62,753 nt of DNA, from positions 1 to 62,753 of the forward strand of contig CAIWXI010000042.1 in assembly GCA_903916595.1 (NCBI GenBank). The letters are read 5' to 3'. The translations under genes were made by a program, and so were the position numbers. Positions 27,127 to 35,775 of this stretch are shown here, in pieces. The DNA comes from an uncultured Bacteroidales bacterium. Its GTDB lineage: Bacteria > Bacteroidota > Bacteroidia > Bacteroidales > FEN-979. Positions within the stretch are counted from its first letter, which is position 1. Each line of letters begins with the position of its first letter. The notes beneath the pieces were generated by a model that worked only from the letters and a program-made list of their open reading frames with translations, did no database searches and had not been told where the DNA came from.

Positions 27127-28530
27127 CACATTATTCTTATAATGGTAGTACCGCCCGATGATGTCGTCTACAAAACCTTCCATGCTATAGACTGCAAGGT
27201 TTTCGCTTACTGTATCATTCTTTGCATAAGGATCTTTTGTTGAGCGGCTGAGCAGGTAATATTCCACGTTGCCGTCCCAACGGTTCGGGTCTTTACCGTA
27301 TTTCTCAGCTTTTTCGCGGGCCTGCAGAACGCGGCCAATACCGATGTTATATGACGCAAGTATAAATTTGATACGGTCTGTGGGGTTAGTGATCTCCGGG
27401 GGGAGCTGTTCATCAAGATGCTTGATATAACGCACACCTGCGGCCAGTTGCTGTGCAGGAGAGGCAACGCTGTCCATACCCATTTTCACGGCCGTTTCGG
27501 GCATCAGTTGCATAAGCCCCGAGGCGCTTCTCGAGGAGATCTGTCCCAGCCTGAAATTAGACTCTTCATAAACCAGGGAGGCAAGCAGCCGCCAGTCCCA
27601 GTGTATCCGAAAACTAAGCTCTCTCATCTCTTTATCAAAGGGGGAGATCTGGTTCCCCCGAAGGGTAACATAATCGCTTCCCATATTGGCGACAATCCTC
27701 TGGTTACCGAAGTACTCAAGATATGTTTTCCTGAGTTTTCCCGATTTTCTAGATTCAGCCATCCATTCGTCGAGCTTCATCAGAAGCGTATCAGAATTAT
27801 GATTCACACCCCAGGCGTAGGCATAGAGTGGAAATGCCACCACCGATGCATCAAGATTCCGGTAGAACCCGGTATAGACCCTGGCCGTATTCTCAGGACA
27901 AAGCAGGTAATTGATCTTGCCTTCGGCGACTTCCCTGATAAGGCCTTCCTGGGAGATCTCGGGATCCTGCACAAGCACCGGGCGTTTCCCTGTCTGTTTG
28001 AGGAAGGAACGGTAGTAGGGTGCCATGAACTCGTTCCTCCTGGCGTGCACGGTATCTCCAACCAGGAGATCATCTAGCGATGCTATGAATTTAGGCGTAT
28101 GATCTTTTCGCTGTATCAGGATCAGCCTGGTTTCCCCTAAGATTTTAGTATAATGTACAAGTTTTCTGCCTTCCGACGAAATCGGGAGGTTCAGGGCAAT
28201 CACATCCGCCACATTATTATCAAGATAATAATACAGACTGGAGATGTCTTCAGAGGCAATAATTTTGAGCGGAACACCGAGGTAGTCAGCAAAAGATTCC
28301 AGAAGGTCGAGCTGGTAGCCTGCGGGTTCCCCCCTGTAAATGAAGTAGTTAAGCGTATTGCGGTCTGTCAGGGCGAGGAGATATCCCCTTTCGCGGATTC
28401 GCCTGATGGCATCTTTCTTTTCTTCAACCCGGTAATATATTTTCCAGGTAATATAAAAAGCGGCCGCGATAAGGGCCAAACCCATCAGGACGGTCTTGAA
28501 ACTGAATAGAAAACTGCTGAGCTTAGTCAA
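27118..28530 (-). CDS. mltF: Membrane-bound lytic transglycosylase F
   Basis: A 470-residue peptidoglycan lyase. N-terminal membrane helix (about 12-32), then a periplasmic substrate-binding (SBP_bac_3-like) domain (about 45-270, GYLLALTDRNTLNYF, GYQLDLLESFADYLG), then a C-terminal SLT domain (about 290-440) with the catalytic Glu in LVYEESNF and the motif SASGLMQLMPETA and SYNIGIGRV. This is the MltF architecture. The final residues and stop codon are encoded by CACCATTT octamers, so the original end of the gene may have been altered by the repeat. The ABC efflux operon ends just upstream, 8 bases before the start codon. Confidence 0.9.
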   Translation of the reverse strand: MTKLSSFLFSFKTVLMGLALIAAAFYITWKIYYRVEEKKDAIRRIRERGYLLALTDRNTLNYFIYRGEPAGYQLDLLESFADYLGVPLKIIASEDISSLYYYLDNNVADVIALNLPISSEGRKLVHYTKILGETRLILIQRKDHTPKFIASLDDLLVGDTVHARRNEFMAPYYRSFLKQTGKRPVLVQDPEISQEGLIREVAEGKINYLLCPENTARVYTGFYRNLDASVVAFPLYAYAWGVNHNSDTLLMKLDEWMAESRKSGKLRKTYLEYFGNQRIVANMGSDYVTLRGNQISPFDKEMRELSFRIHWDWRLLASLVYEESNFRLGQISSRSASGLMQLMPETAVKMGMDSVASPAQQLAAGVRYIKHLDEQLPPEITNPTDRIKFILASYNIGIGRVLQAREKAEKYGKDPNRWDGNVEYYLLSRSTKDPYAKNDTVSENLAVYSMEGFVDDIIGRYYHYKNNVKW

Positions 28531-28537
28531 TATATTG

Positions 28538-29656
28538 TTATGCTACTTTACGGTATCTCCAAACGGCCAGGCTTGACATGACGATGGCAAAAACGACCAG
28601 GGAATAAAAGAGCTGGCTGATATCGTCGAAGGTCGATCCTTTCAGCAGCACCATCCGCATGATCTTTATAAAATACATCAGGGGGTTTAAACGGTCCATC
28701 TCCTGCGCCCAATGGGGCATGCTTTCTATGGAGGTGAACAGCCCGCTCATCAGTATGAATATGATCAGGAAAAAGAACGAAACCAGCATGGCCTGTTGCT
28801 GGTTGTTGGTAACTGTCGATACCAGCAAGCCGACAGACAAAATTACAAAAAGATAGACTCCGCCCGACAGGAAGATCAGCCAGAGATTCCCAACTATCGG
28901 TATATCAAAGACTAACTTACCAATGCTTAGTCCGAAAGCAAGCTCAAACATGGCAATAATCCAGAAAGGGGTAAGCTTTCCCGCGATAAACTGAATTTTA
29001 CGGATTGGGGTCACGTTGATCTGTTCAATAGTGCCGATCTCTTTTTCGCGTACGATGTTCATCCCCGACAAAAGGAGTCCGATAATGGTCACCAGAAGGA
29101 CCAGAATACCCGGGACCATATAGGTTTTATAATTAAGTTTTGGATTGTACCAGTAAGAATAGTCGGTTTGTATGTTCTTTAGCCCCGCCAGCTTCGACGG
29201 GTTCAGCCAGTCCTGAAGCAGTTCCCGGTTGAAATCGATGAGGATGGAGCTGCAGTAAGCGCTGCTTAATCCCGCGACGGACTGGTTGATGGCATTGATC
29301 ACGAACTGCACCTTGCTAAGGTTTTCTTTTACCAGTTTCCGTTCAAATCCGTTGGGGATCCTGATGATGACATCCACTTTGCCTCTTTGCATCTGGTCCA
29401 TGGCCTGGTCATAGGAAAATGTAGTCTGCACGATCTCATAAAAAGGGGAACCTTCGTATTTGCTGATGAGTTTTCGGGAGGATGAGCTGAGGTCCATATC
29501 CACGACCGAGACTTTGATGTGCTTCATTTCGAAAGTGGCGGCATTGACAAGGATAAGCAGCTGAACGATAGGTACAACGAAGATAATGGGAAGCATCCCC
29601 TTGTTACGGAAGATCTGTAGGAATTCTTTCTGTATTATATAGAGTATTGTTCTCAT
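28538..29656 (-). CDS. ABC-2 type permease (efflux operon, last gene)
   Basis: A 372-residue ABC-2 family exporter permease. One N-terminal membrane helix, a large extracytoplasmic domain (about 45-175), then five membrane segments, with the family segment NIVREKEIGTIEQINVTPI before the second helix. It resembles YhhJ/YbhR. It is the last gene of the efflux operon, downstream of a second, related permease; the pair probably forms the heterodimeric channel. Confidence 0.88.
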   Translation of the reverse strand: MRTILYIIQKEFLQIFRNKGMLPIIFVVPIVQLLILVNAATFEMKHIKVSVVDMDLSSSSRKLISKYEGSPFYEIVQTTFSYDQAMDQMQRGKVDVIIRIPNGFERKLVKENLSKVQFVINAINQSVAGLSSAYCSSILIDFNRELLQDWLNPSKLAGLKNIQTDYSYWYNPKLNYKTYMVPGILVLLVTIIGLLLSGMNIVREKEIGTIEQINVTPIRKIQFIAGKLTPFWIIAMFELAFGLSIGKLVFDIPIVGNLWLIFLSGGVYLFVILSVGLLVSTVTNNQQQAMLVSFFFLIIFILMSGLFTSIESMPHWAQEMDRLNPLMYFIKIMRMVLLKGSTFDDISQLFYSLVVFAIVMSSLAVWRYRKVA

Positions 29657-29667
29657 AGATTCTTTGT

Positions 29668-30771
29668 TCAGCCCAGCCTGACCTTGAATTTCTTAACGCT
29701 TAAGAAAATGAACAGCATAGTAAATCCGGCCAATATCCCTGTTTCAAAGGCAATGTAGCTGAAGCCGTTGCCTTGAAGCATAATACTTTTTATGATAGTG
29801 ATATAATATTTCGGGGGCATGATATGGCAGAACCATTGCAATACCACCGGCATGTTTTCAACCGGAAAGATAAATCCGCTGAGCAGGATGGTCGGGAGCA
29901 TCAGAGCCACGAGTGAAAGCATCATAGCGATCTGCTGGCTGCTGGTTATAGTAGAAATGAGTATACCCAGCGATAGCGCCATACAGATGAAGAGCAGGCT
30001 TTCAAATAAAAGCAGGGCAACACTTCCCACCACGGGAACTCCGAATACAGTATTTCCAAGGATGATTATTATGCAGGCATCTAAAAAGGCGAGAAAGACG
30101 TATGGGAAAACTTTTCCGATAATGATCTGGACCGGTTTAAGGGGTGAGACCAGGAGGAGTTCCATAGTGCCGAGTTCTTTTTCGCGGGTAATTGAAAGCG
30201 AGGTCATCAGGGCCGAGATCAGCATCAGCAGCATGGCCATCAGGCCGGGAACGAACATAAACACCCCTTTCATCTCACTGTTGTACATCATCCGTACTTC
30301 AGGAACGATCTGCATGGGGATCTTTTCGGCATTCAGTGAGAAAAGGTAGTTCGACAGTATCCCCTGGATGTAATTGACCAGGATATTGGCCGTGTTGGGA
30401 TCTGAGGCGTCGCCAATTATCTGGACTTTCGCATTCCCTGTTTTGTTGAGGTTCTTCGAAAAATCAGGGCCGAAAATCAATACCAGTTTCACATTTCCCT
30501 GCCTGAAAACCTGCTCAATTTCTTTGGTTGAACTAAGGTTTTTGTCGAGGATGAAATAGCCTGACGACAACACTTTCTCGCTGATTTTACGGGTGCCTTC
30601 GTCTTTCGACTGGTCGAAGATGGCGATACGGGCATCGCGGATCTCGCTGGTGATGACATAACCGAACAACAGAAGCTGAATGGCGGGTATGCCGAAAAGG
30701 ATCAGCAGGGTGCGGTAGTCCCTGAAGATATGATAGAATTCCTTTACAACAAAGCCCAGAAAGCGTTTCAT
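29668..30771 (-). CDS. ABC-2 type permease
   Basis: A 367-residue ABC-2 permease, related to the next gene and of the same layout: N-terminal helix, large loop domain (about 45-170), five helices, with SITREKELGTMELLLVSPLKP as the family signature. It overlaps the 148-residue membrane protein gene by 4 bases (ATGA), which indicates translational coupling. Confidence 0.88.
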   Translation of the reverse strand: MKRFLGFVVKEFYHIFRDYRTLLILFGIPAIQLLLFGYVITSEIRDARIAIFDQSKDEGTRKISEKVLSSGYFILDKNLSSTKEIEQVFRQGNVKLVLIFGPDFSKNLNKTGNAKVQIIGDASDPNTANILVNYIQGILSNYLFSLNAEKIPMQIVPEVRMMYNSEMKGVFMFVPGLMAMLLMLISALMTSLSITREKELGTMELLLVSPLKPVQIIIGKVFPYVFLAFLDACIIIILGNTVFGVPVVGSVALLLFESLLFICMALSLGILISTITSSQQIAMMLSLVALMLPTILLSGFIFPVENMPVVLQWFCHIMPPKYYITIIKSIMLQGNGFSYIAFETGILAGFTMLFIFLSVKKFKVRLG

Positions 30772-31214
30772 TCCATCTCTTTTTTAGTCGCCCATGCATA
30801 ATAGAAACGGAATGCCGAAACCAGCAGGGGAAATGCCATCCCGATATAAAATGTAAACAGGTAATCGCGGTCGATCACATCAAATTTCCGCAGTAAAATA
30901 CCACTTGTGATCATCATCATCATCATGAAATACGAACGTAAGTTGAAGAATGAGAATGCACAGGGGTAAGGAATGCTGAGCCCTTTGATGCGCCTGATAT
31001 GTTTATAGGAGATCTTTGAGAACAGTACGAAATAAAAAGGGACGCCTATAGCCACTCCAATAAGAATGTTTAACCATAGATGGTGAGAATGTTTCATTTC
31101 GTAATCGAGCCCCCTCCACATCAGCATGCCCCCGGCCGTGGTCCAGGCCAGTCCGGCAATGAAGAGCAGGTTATGCCTGCTTACGGTAGGTTTGTATTTT
31201 TGGGCTAACGACAT
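30768..31214 (-). CDS. Small membrane protein in the efflux operon
   Basis: I do not recognise this 148-residue protein. It has four hydrophobic segments (about 17-35, 46-65, 85-103 and 117-137) and a run of five Met residues (YFMMMMMITSG). It is encoded between an ATPase and a permease, starting one base after the former's stop and overlapping the latter by 4 bases, so it is almost certainly made with the transporter. It could be an accessory subunit; no motif supports a more precise call. Confidence 0.7.
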   Translation of the reverse strand: MSLAQKYKPTVSRHNLLFIAGLAWTTAGGMLMWRGLDYEMKHSHHLWLNILIGVAIGVPFYFVLFSKISYKHIRRIKGLSIPYPCAFSFFNLRSYFMMMMMITSGILLRKFDVIDRDYLFTFYIGMAFPLLVSAFRFYYAWATKKEME

Positions 31215-31215
31215 T

Positions 31216-31962
31216 TCAGTTTACTTTAGCTCTTGCAAGTTTTAAGAACACATCATTCATGGATGCAGCAAGATATTGTTGTTTAAGGTTTTCGGGTGTG
31301 TCGAGGGCGGCAATTTTCCCGTCGACCATGATAGAAACCCGATCACAGTATTCCGCCTCATCCATATAATGCGTGGTTACAAAAACAGTGATCCCCTCGC
31401 GGGAAGCTTCAAATATCATATCCCAGAATTGTCGCCTGGTCAAAGGATCTACGCCGCCGGTAGGTTCATCGAGGAAAACGATTTTCGGGTTATGGATAAT
31501 AGCTACCGAGAAAGCAAGCTTTTGTTTCCATCCGAGTGGTATACTGCGGATGAGTTTGTCCCTGGCCTCTTTCATGTCGAGCTTTTCCATGAGTACTTTG
31601 GTTCTTTCTTCAATTTCTTTTTTCCTCAGGCCATAGATCCCCGCGTAAAAACGGATGTTCTCAAACACGGTCAGGTCGTCGTAAAGCGAGAACTTCTGGC
31701 TCATGTAACCGATGTTCTTTTTGATCTTTTCCCTTTCGGTGTAAATGTCGAATCCGCCTACAGTGAGTTTACCTGAAGTAGGAGAAGACAGCCCGCAAAG
31801 GATCTTTATCGCGGTAGTTTTACCCGCCCCGTTAGCGCCGAGAAAGCCAAATATCTCGCCTTTCTTCACCTCGAAACTGAGATGGTCATTGGCGATGAAA
31901 GACCCGAATTTCTTCACCAGGTCTTTCACAACGATGATATTTTCTGCTTGCCGTTTCACCAT
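31216..31962 (-). CDS. ABC transporter ATP-binding protein (degenerate signature motif)
   Basis: A 248-residue ATPase subunit. Walker A GANGAGKTT and Walker B IVFLDEPTGGVDP are intact, with the switch His in VTTHYMDEAE. The signature motif, normally LSGGQ, reads IPLGWKQKL here, whereas the neighbouring ATPase has the normal LSGGMKQKL. Such pairs usually work as asymmetric heterodimers with one good and one impaired ATP site. The start codon (ATGGTGAAA) is supplied by a CACCATTT octamer read on the minus strand. Confidence 0.88.
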   Translation of the reverse strand: MVKRQAENIIVVKDLVKKFGSFIANDHLSFEVKKGEIFGFLGANGAGKTTAIKILCGLSSPTSGKLTVGGFDIYTEREKIKKNIGYMSQKFSLYDDLTVFENIRFYAGIYGLRKKEIEERTKVLMEKLDMKEARDKLIRSIPLGWKQKLAFSVAIIHNPKIVFLDEPTGGVDPLTRRQFWDMIFEASREGITVFVTTHYMDEAEYCDRVSIMVDGKIAALDTPENLKQQYLAASMNDVFLKLARAKVN

Positions 31963-32059
31963 TTCACCATTTATTCACGAATTGTCTATTTTATTTGTGT
32001 TCATTACGGCTTCGCCGAACACCATTTCACCATTTCACCATTTCACCATTTCACCATTT
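31955..32059. repeat. Tandem octamer arrays (CACCATTT) between two ABC ATPase genes
   Basis: Two units at 31955-31971 and five units at 32020-32059, separated by 48 bases of other sequence. The first array gives the ATG of the downstream ATPase; the second gives the TGG TGA end of the upstream one (...NTKW stop). Confidence 0.9.
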
Positions 32060-32965
32060 GGTATTCATTAGTTCCATAAAACAATCCTCAATCGTGGCCT
32101 GGGTCGGGCCTATTTTTACATCCGAATGCCCTTTTTCCTGAAGGTATTTATGCAGGACATCTTCTGCGGCATGCTCTTCTTTGAAGGAGACATGGGCAGA
32201 CTGTCCGAAGGCAAAAACAGAATGAACCTGAGGGAATTGACGCAGGTCCCTGAGCAGGCTGTAAATATCGTCTGACTTCACAGAATACAGCACGTAAGGG
32301 TACGTTTTAATGACTTCCGAAGGCGTGCTGATAGTCATTATTTTCCCGTTCTGGATCAGGGCAACCCGGTCGCACAGGCTGGCTTCATCCATATACGGTG
32401 TTGCCACTACAATAGTGATGCCGCTGTCTTTCAGACGTTTCAGCATTTCCCAGAACTCAAGCCGGGAAACGGCATCTACTCCGGTAGTCGGCTCGTCAAG
32501 TATCAGAACAGAAGGCTTATGGATCAAGGCGCACGACAAGGCAAGCTTTTGTTTCATACCACCTGAGAGTTGACCTGCCTTGCGTTTTCTGAACGGTTCG
32601 ATCTGAACATAGATATCTTTGATCAGGTCGAAGTTTTCGGCGATTGTAGTCCCGAACACCGTGGCATAGAACTTCAGGTTTTCTTCAACACTCAAATCGG
32701 TGTAGAGTGAGAACTTTCCGGGCATATACCCTATGTCCTGCCTTATCTTACGGTAGTCCTTCACTACATCCAGTCCGTTCACCGACGCTTTCCCCTCATC
32801 GGGTAACAGCAGGGTGGTAAGGATACGGAATAAGGTAGTCTTTCCAGCGCCATCAGGTCCGATAAAACCAAACAATTCGCCATGGCCCACGCTGAATGAA
32901 ATATCATCAAGGGCTTTGACCGTGGCGAATTGTTTGGTGAGATGCGTTACCTGGATTGCAGACAT
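32051..32965 (-). CDS. ABC transporter ATP-binding protein
   Basis: A 304-residue ATPase subunit with Walker A GPDGAGKTT, signature LSGGMKQKL, Walker B VLILDEPTTGVD and a C-terminal extension (about 225-304). The frame extends to 33058 but those extra 31 residues are the translation of palindromic repeat copy 3, so the ATG at 32965 (MSAIQVTHLTKQF) is taken as the start. It belongs to the efflux operon and pairs with the degenerate ATPase downstream. Its last residues come from octamer repeats. Confidence 0.9.
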   Translation of the reverse strand: MSAIQVTHLTKQFATVKALDDISFSVGHGELFGFIGPDGAGKTTLFRILTTLLLPDEGKASVNGLDVVKDYRKIRQDIGYMPGKFSLYTDLSVEENLKFYATVFGTTIAENFDLIKDIYVQIEPFRKRKAGQLSGGMKQKLALSCALIHKPSVLILDEPTTGVDAVSRLEFWEMLKRLKDSGITIVVATPYMDEASLCDRVALIQNGKIMTISTPSEVIKTYPYVLYSVKSDDIYSLLRDLRQFPQVHSVFAFGQSAHVSFKEEHAAEDVLHKYLQEKGHSDVKIGPTQATIEDCFMELMNTKW

Positions 32966-32980
32966 TTGGCGATGGGGCGA

Positions 32981-33072
32981 TTGAATGTCGAATATTGAAC
33001 AAGGAATATTGAATGTTGATCGGAAAACAAAATTCGATATTCGATATTCGTTGTTCAATATTCAATATTCAT
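32981..33072. repeat. Heptamer-built palindromic element, copy 3
   Basis: Lies inside the efflux operon between the DUF2147 gene and the first ATPase. Left arm GAATGTC, GAATATT, ... GAATATT, GAATGTT; right arm CGATATTCGATATTC ... CAATATTCAATATTC. Its position within an operon means it is not a strict terminator, unless it attenuates. Confidence 0.85.
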
Positions 33073-33076
33073 TTCT

Positions 33077-33535
33077 TTAATTGATCGATCGTGTCCAGAA
33101 CGTATTCCTTCCGATCAGGGAAATACCTACATAACCTCTTATCTTAAGCTTGTTGGCTGATTCAAACTCAATATAGCATTTGTATGTTTTTCCGTTTTTG
33201 GGGTCGTATATTGTTCCGCTTGACCATTGGTCTTTACCGTCGAAAGTGAAATTTTTCAGGTTCAACAAGCCAATCAAAGGGCTTGACTTTAGTTTGACAT
33301 CGGGGTTTTCTTTGTCGGTACGAGGCAATCCGGTAATAGAATCCAGGGGGGTTCTGAGCCAAACCAGTTTTCCGAAGTATTTATCACCTTCTTTATAGAT
33401 CTGAACTTTACCTGTGGCTTCCTGGTTCAGCCAGGTACCGAGAATGTCGTCGGGTTTATGGGTCTGAGCCGATACCTTTATTGAAGAAGTGAGCAGCATT
33501 AACAATACAACTGCAGATGTGATGATGGTTCTCAT
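33077..33535 (-). CDS. DUF2147 secreted protein
   Basis: A 152-residue protein with a signal peptide (1-23, ending VSAQ) and a DUF2147 domain: the opening DILGTWLNQEATGKVQIYK, then KYFGKLVWL and the closing LKIRGYVGISLIGRNTFW. The family is common in Bacteroidota and Proteobacteria and has no established function; a periplasmic lipocalin-like fold is often suggested. It lies 3 bases after hlyD, within the efflux operon, which is unusual company for it. Confidence 0.85.
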   Translation of the reverse strand: MRTIITSAVVLLMLLTSSIKVSAQTHKPDDILGTWLNQEATGKVQIYKEGDKYFGKLVWLRTPLDSITGLPRTDKENPDVKLKSSPLIGLLNLKNFTFDGKDQWSSGTIYDPKNGKTYKCYIEFESANKLKIRGYVGISLIGRNTFWTRSIN

Positions 33536-33538
33536 GTT

Positions 33539-34444
33539 TTATGGTTTTTGGTTAGTACTATTCATAAATCGGATTTCGCCCGGCATGCCTATTTTCATGG
33601 AACCATCATTGGCAACCATTACTTTCACTGCATAAACCAGGTTTACTCTTTCTTCTTTGGTTTGAATGGTCTTAGGCGTGAATTCGGCCGAAGGCGATAT
33701 CCAGGAAACAACTCCCTGAATATGGGTATTTGTCTTTTCATCCTTATCAAAAGCCACGTCGATCGTTGAACCCAGTTTGATATAGGGAAGCTGTGATCCG
33801 CCGACATAAGCTCTTAAGGTGATTACGGAAAGGTTTGCGATTTTATATAATGGTTTACCGTAGGTAGCTACCTCGTCTTTTTCGGCATACTTGGTGAGGA
33901 CCGTACCTTTGATGGGGTTGATAATTCTTGATCTGGTAATCAGCTGCTCAAACTGTGCGATCTGTTGGGTTATTGAGGAAACCTGACTGGAAATTCCCCC
34001 GAACTGTACCTTTAATGAGGCAGTCTGTTTCTCTATCATATTCAGGCCGGCATTGATATCGTCGAGTTGTTTCTGGGTAGCGGCCCCGTCTTTCATAAGC
34101 TTTTCAACCCTTTGTTTGTCGACCAGAACATTTTCGCGGTTCTGAGCCTGCACAGCGATCTGGGCTTCCAGGTCATCCTTGCGGGAAGCTGTTGCATCCC
34201 TGTTTTCGATGGATTGTTTCTTTTTCAGATAAAGATCGGTCGTGTCGATATATCCCACCATCTTTCCGGAATCGGGAATCTGGCCTTCTTCAACTTCAAA
34301 TTTCATGATCTGCCCGGTAGCCATCGCGGAAACCATCACTTCCGTGGCTTCGAAAGTGCCATAGGCATCGGGTTTGTTTTTATCGTTGCTGCAGGAAGTA
34401 AAAAGAAGAATCCCTGCGAAAATTCCAGGAAGATGTCGTTTCAT
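33539..34444 (-). CDS. HlyD-family periplasmic adaptor (lipoprotein)
   Basis: A 301-residue membrane-fusion protein that bridges an inner-membrane ABC pump and TolC. Lipobox LLFTSC (Cys18). Seen: the biotinyl-lipoyl-like entry (ATEVMVSAMATGQIMKFEVEEG), a long helical hairpin about 75-165 (EAQIAVQAQNRENVLVDKQR), and the closing beta-barrel part (INPIKGTVLTKYAEKDEVA). It resembles the YbhG-type adaptors that work with ABC-2 pumps. It starts 23 bases after the tolC stop. Confidence 0.88.
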   Translation of the reverse strand: MKRHLPGIFAGILLFTSCSNDKNKPDAYGTFEATEVMVSAMATGQIMKFEVEEGQIPDSGKMVGYIDTTDLYLKKKQSIENRDATASRKDDLEAQIAVQAQNRENVLVDKQRVEKLMKDGAATQKQLDDINAGLNMIEKQTASLKVQFGGISSQVSSITQQIAQFEQLITRSRIINPIKGTVLTKYAEKDEVATYGKPLYKIANLSVITLRAYVGGSQLPYIKLGSTIDVAFDKDEKTNTHIQGVVSWISPSAEFTPKTIQTKEERVNLVYAVKVMVANDGSMKIGMPGEIRFMNSTNQKP

Positions 34445-34467
34445 GGCTTTAGTATTACCGGGTAAAA

Positions 34468-35763
34468 TTACAATTTACCCATGTTGTACAAATATGAGAT
34501 TTTTGCTTTGATCAGCTGTACCTTATGGATCTCCAGTCCCATCCTGGCCTGGGTTTCGTCGTTCACGCGCAATACATAATCGCTGGATGTGATCACTCCA
34601 TTAGTGAGTTGCGAAGAAGCTGTTTTTGTGATGCTTTTTCTGAGATCAACAAGCTCCTGGTCTCTCAGCAGAAGGTCTGAAAGTTTTTTAATATCAGAAA
34701 TGTTCTTATGAGTGGTTACCCTGAGGTTTTTATCAAAAGTCTCCTGCTGGTTTTTCAGTATATTACCCTGGATGTCATAGATTTTTTTCTCATTCCTGTT
34801 GGCATTCCAGTTCCAGGGGTTCCATGTTAGTTTGGCCCCGACAAGGAGCATGGGTGCAATATCGCTCGAAAGAAAATTAAATCCCGGCCTGCCAAACCCA
34901 AACTGACCGACGGCCCAGAACTTCGGGTTCCATTTTGTAGTGACCATGTCTTTCATCAAATTCACACGGTCTATCTGTATACCGTATATTTCGAATTCGA
35001 GGCGCTTGTTTTCAAAGTTCATGCCGGGAATAATGATCACGGGTGTTTTAAAGGCCGTATTCTCATCCATAGGCCTCGAAATTAATTCGGCGAGCATACG
35101 TACATTGCTCAGGCGGTCCATGGTCAGCTCATAAATATTCTGCTCAAGCTTGATGATCTCGGCCCTGATCAGGTCGGCATTCATTTTGAGCATGGAGCCG
35201 TTTCTTACGGCCGATTCCACTTCAGCAAGTTTTGCTTCAAGCTGAATCTTTGTTTCCTTAAGCAGGTCTATATTCTGCTGGGTGAGAAGGATGTTAAAAT
35301 AAAATTGATTGATCTGGTCTTTAAGCAGGTATAAGCTGGCATCAACATTTTTCTTATCTACATTAAGATTGTATTTTTCAAGCTTTTTCTGGTAGCTGGT
35401 AACATTTCCGTCATAAATGGATTCACTCACATCGAGAGTAAGTTTATACTGGTCATTTGGGATTACCGGGCCCTGAACCGAAGGCAGGGTAGGAGATGGC
35501 AGTTCGATCACGATCTCAGGCACCTGGTTCTGGTAGGTAGCGCTGCCGTTCACATTAAACGTTGGCAGGTAGTTCTTGTTGAGGTTTTTTATCCTGAGGT
35601 CACTGGATTTATCAAGCAGATTCGACTGCCTGGTAAGAGGATAAGTTTTCTGTACCTGCTGATAACATAAATCGAGGGTGATGGTGTCCTGGGCTGCAAG
35701 AGGCAGTATACCTGGACCTGAAAGAAGCAGCAACCAGCAACTAATTTTCAACCAAGCGGTCAT
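34468..35763 (-). CDS. TolC-family outer-membrane channel
   Basis: A 431-residue outer-membrane efflux protein with a signal peptide (1-24, ending LAAQ) and the two-fold repeated helical coiled-coil pattern of the family (about 120-215 and 325-420), ending LIKAKISYLYNMGKL. It heads the ABC efflux genes and lies 12 bases after the LysM transglycosylase, so both may share the promoter at 37396. Confidence 0.88.
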   Translation of the reverse strand: MTAWLKISCWLLLLSGPGILPLAAQDTITLDLCYQQVQKTYPLTRQSNLLDKSSDLRIKNLNKNYLPTFNVNGSATYQNQVPEIVIELPSPTLPSVQGPVIPNDQYKLTLDVSESIYDGNVTSYQKKLEKYNLNVDKKNVDASLYLLKDQINQFYFNILLTQQNIDLLKETKIQLEAKLAEVESAVRNGSMLKMNADLIRAEIIKLEQNIYELTMDRLSNVRMLAELISRPMDENTAFKTPVIIIPGMNFENKRLEFEIYGIQIDRVNLMKDMVTTKWNPKFWAVGQFGFGRPGFNFLSSDIAPMLLVGAKLTWNPWNWNANRNEKKIYDIQGNILKNQQETFDKNLRVTTHKNISDIKKLSDLLLRDQELVDLRKSITKTASSQLTNGVITSSDYVLRVNDETQARMGLEIHKVQLIKAKISYLYNMGKL

Positions 35764-35775
35764 GGCGTAAGGAGT

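Noticed and set aside
32966-33058. N-terminal extension of the ABC ATPase
   Set aside because: It is the translation of palindromic repeat copy 3; family similarity starts at the ATG at 32965.
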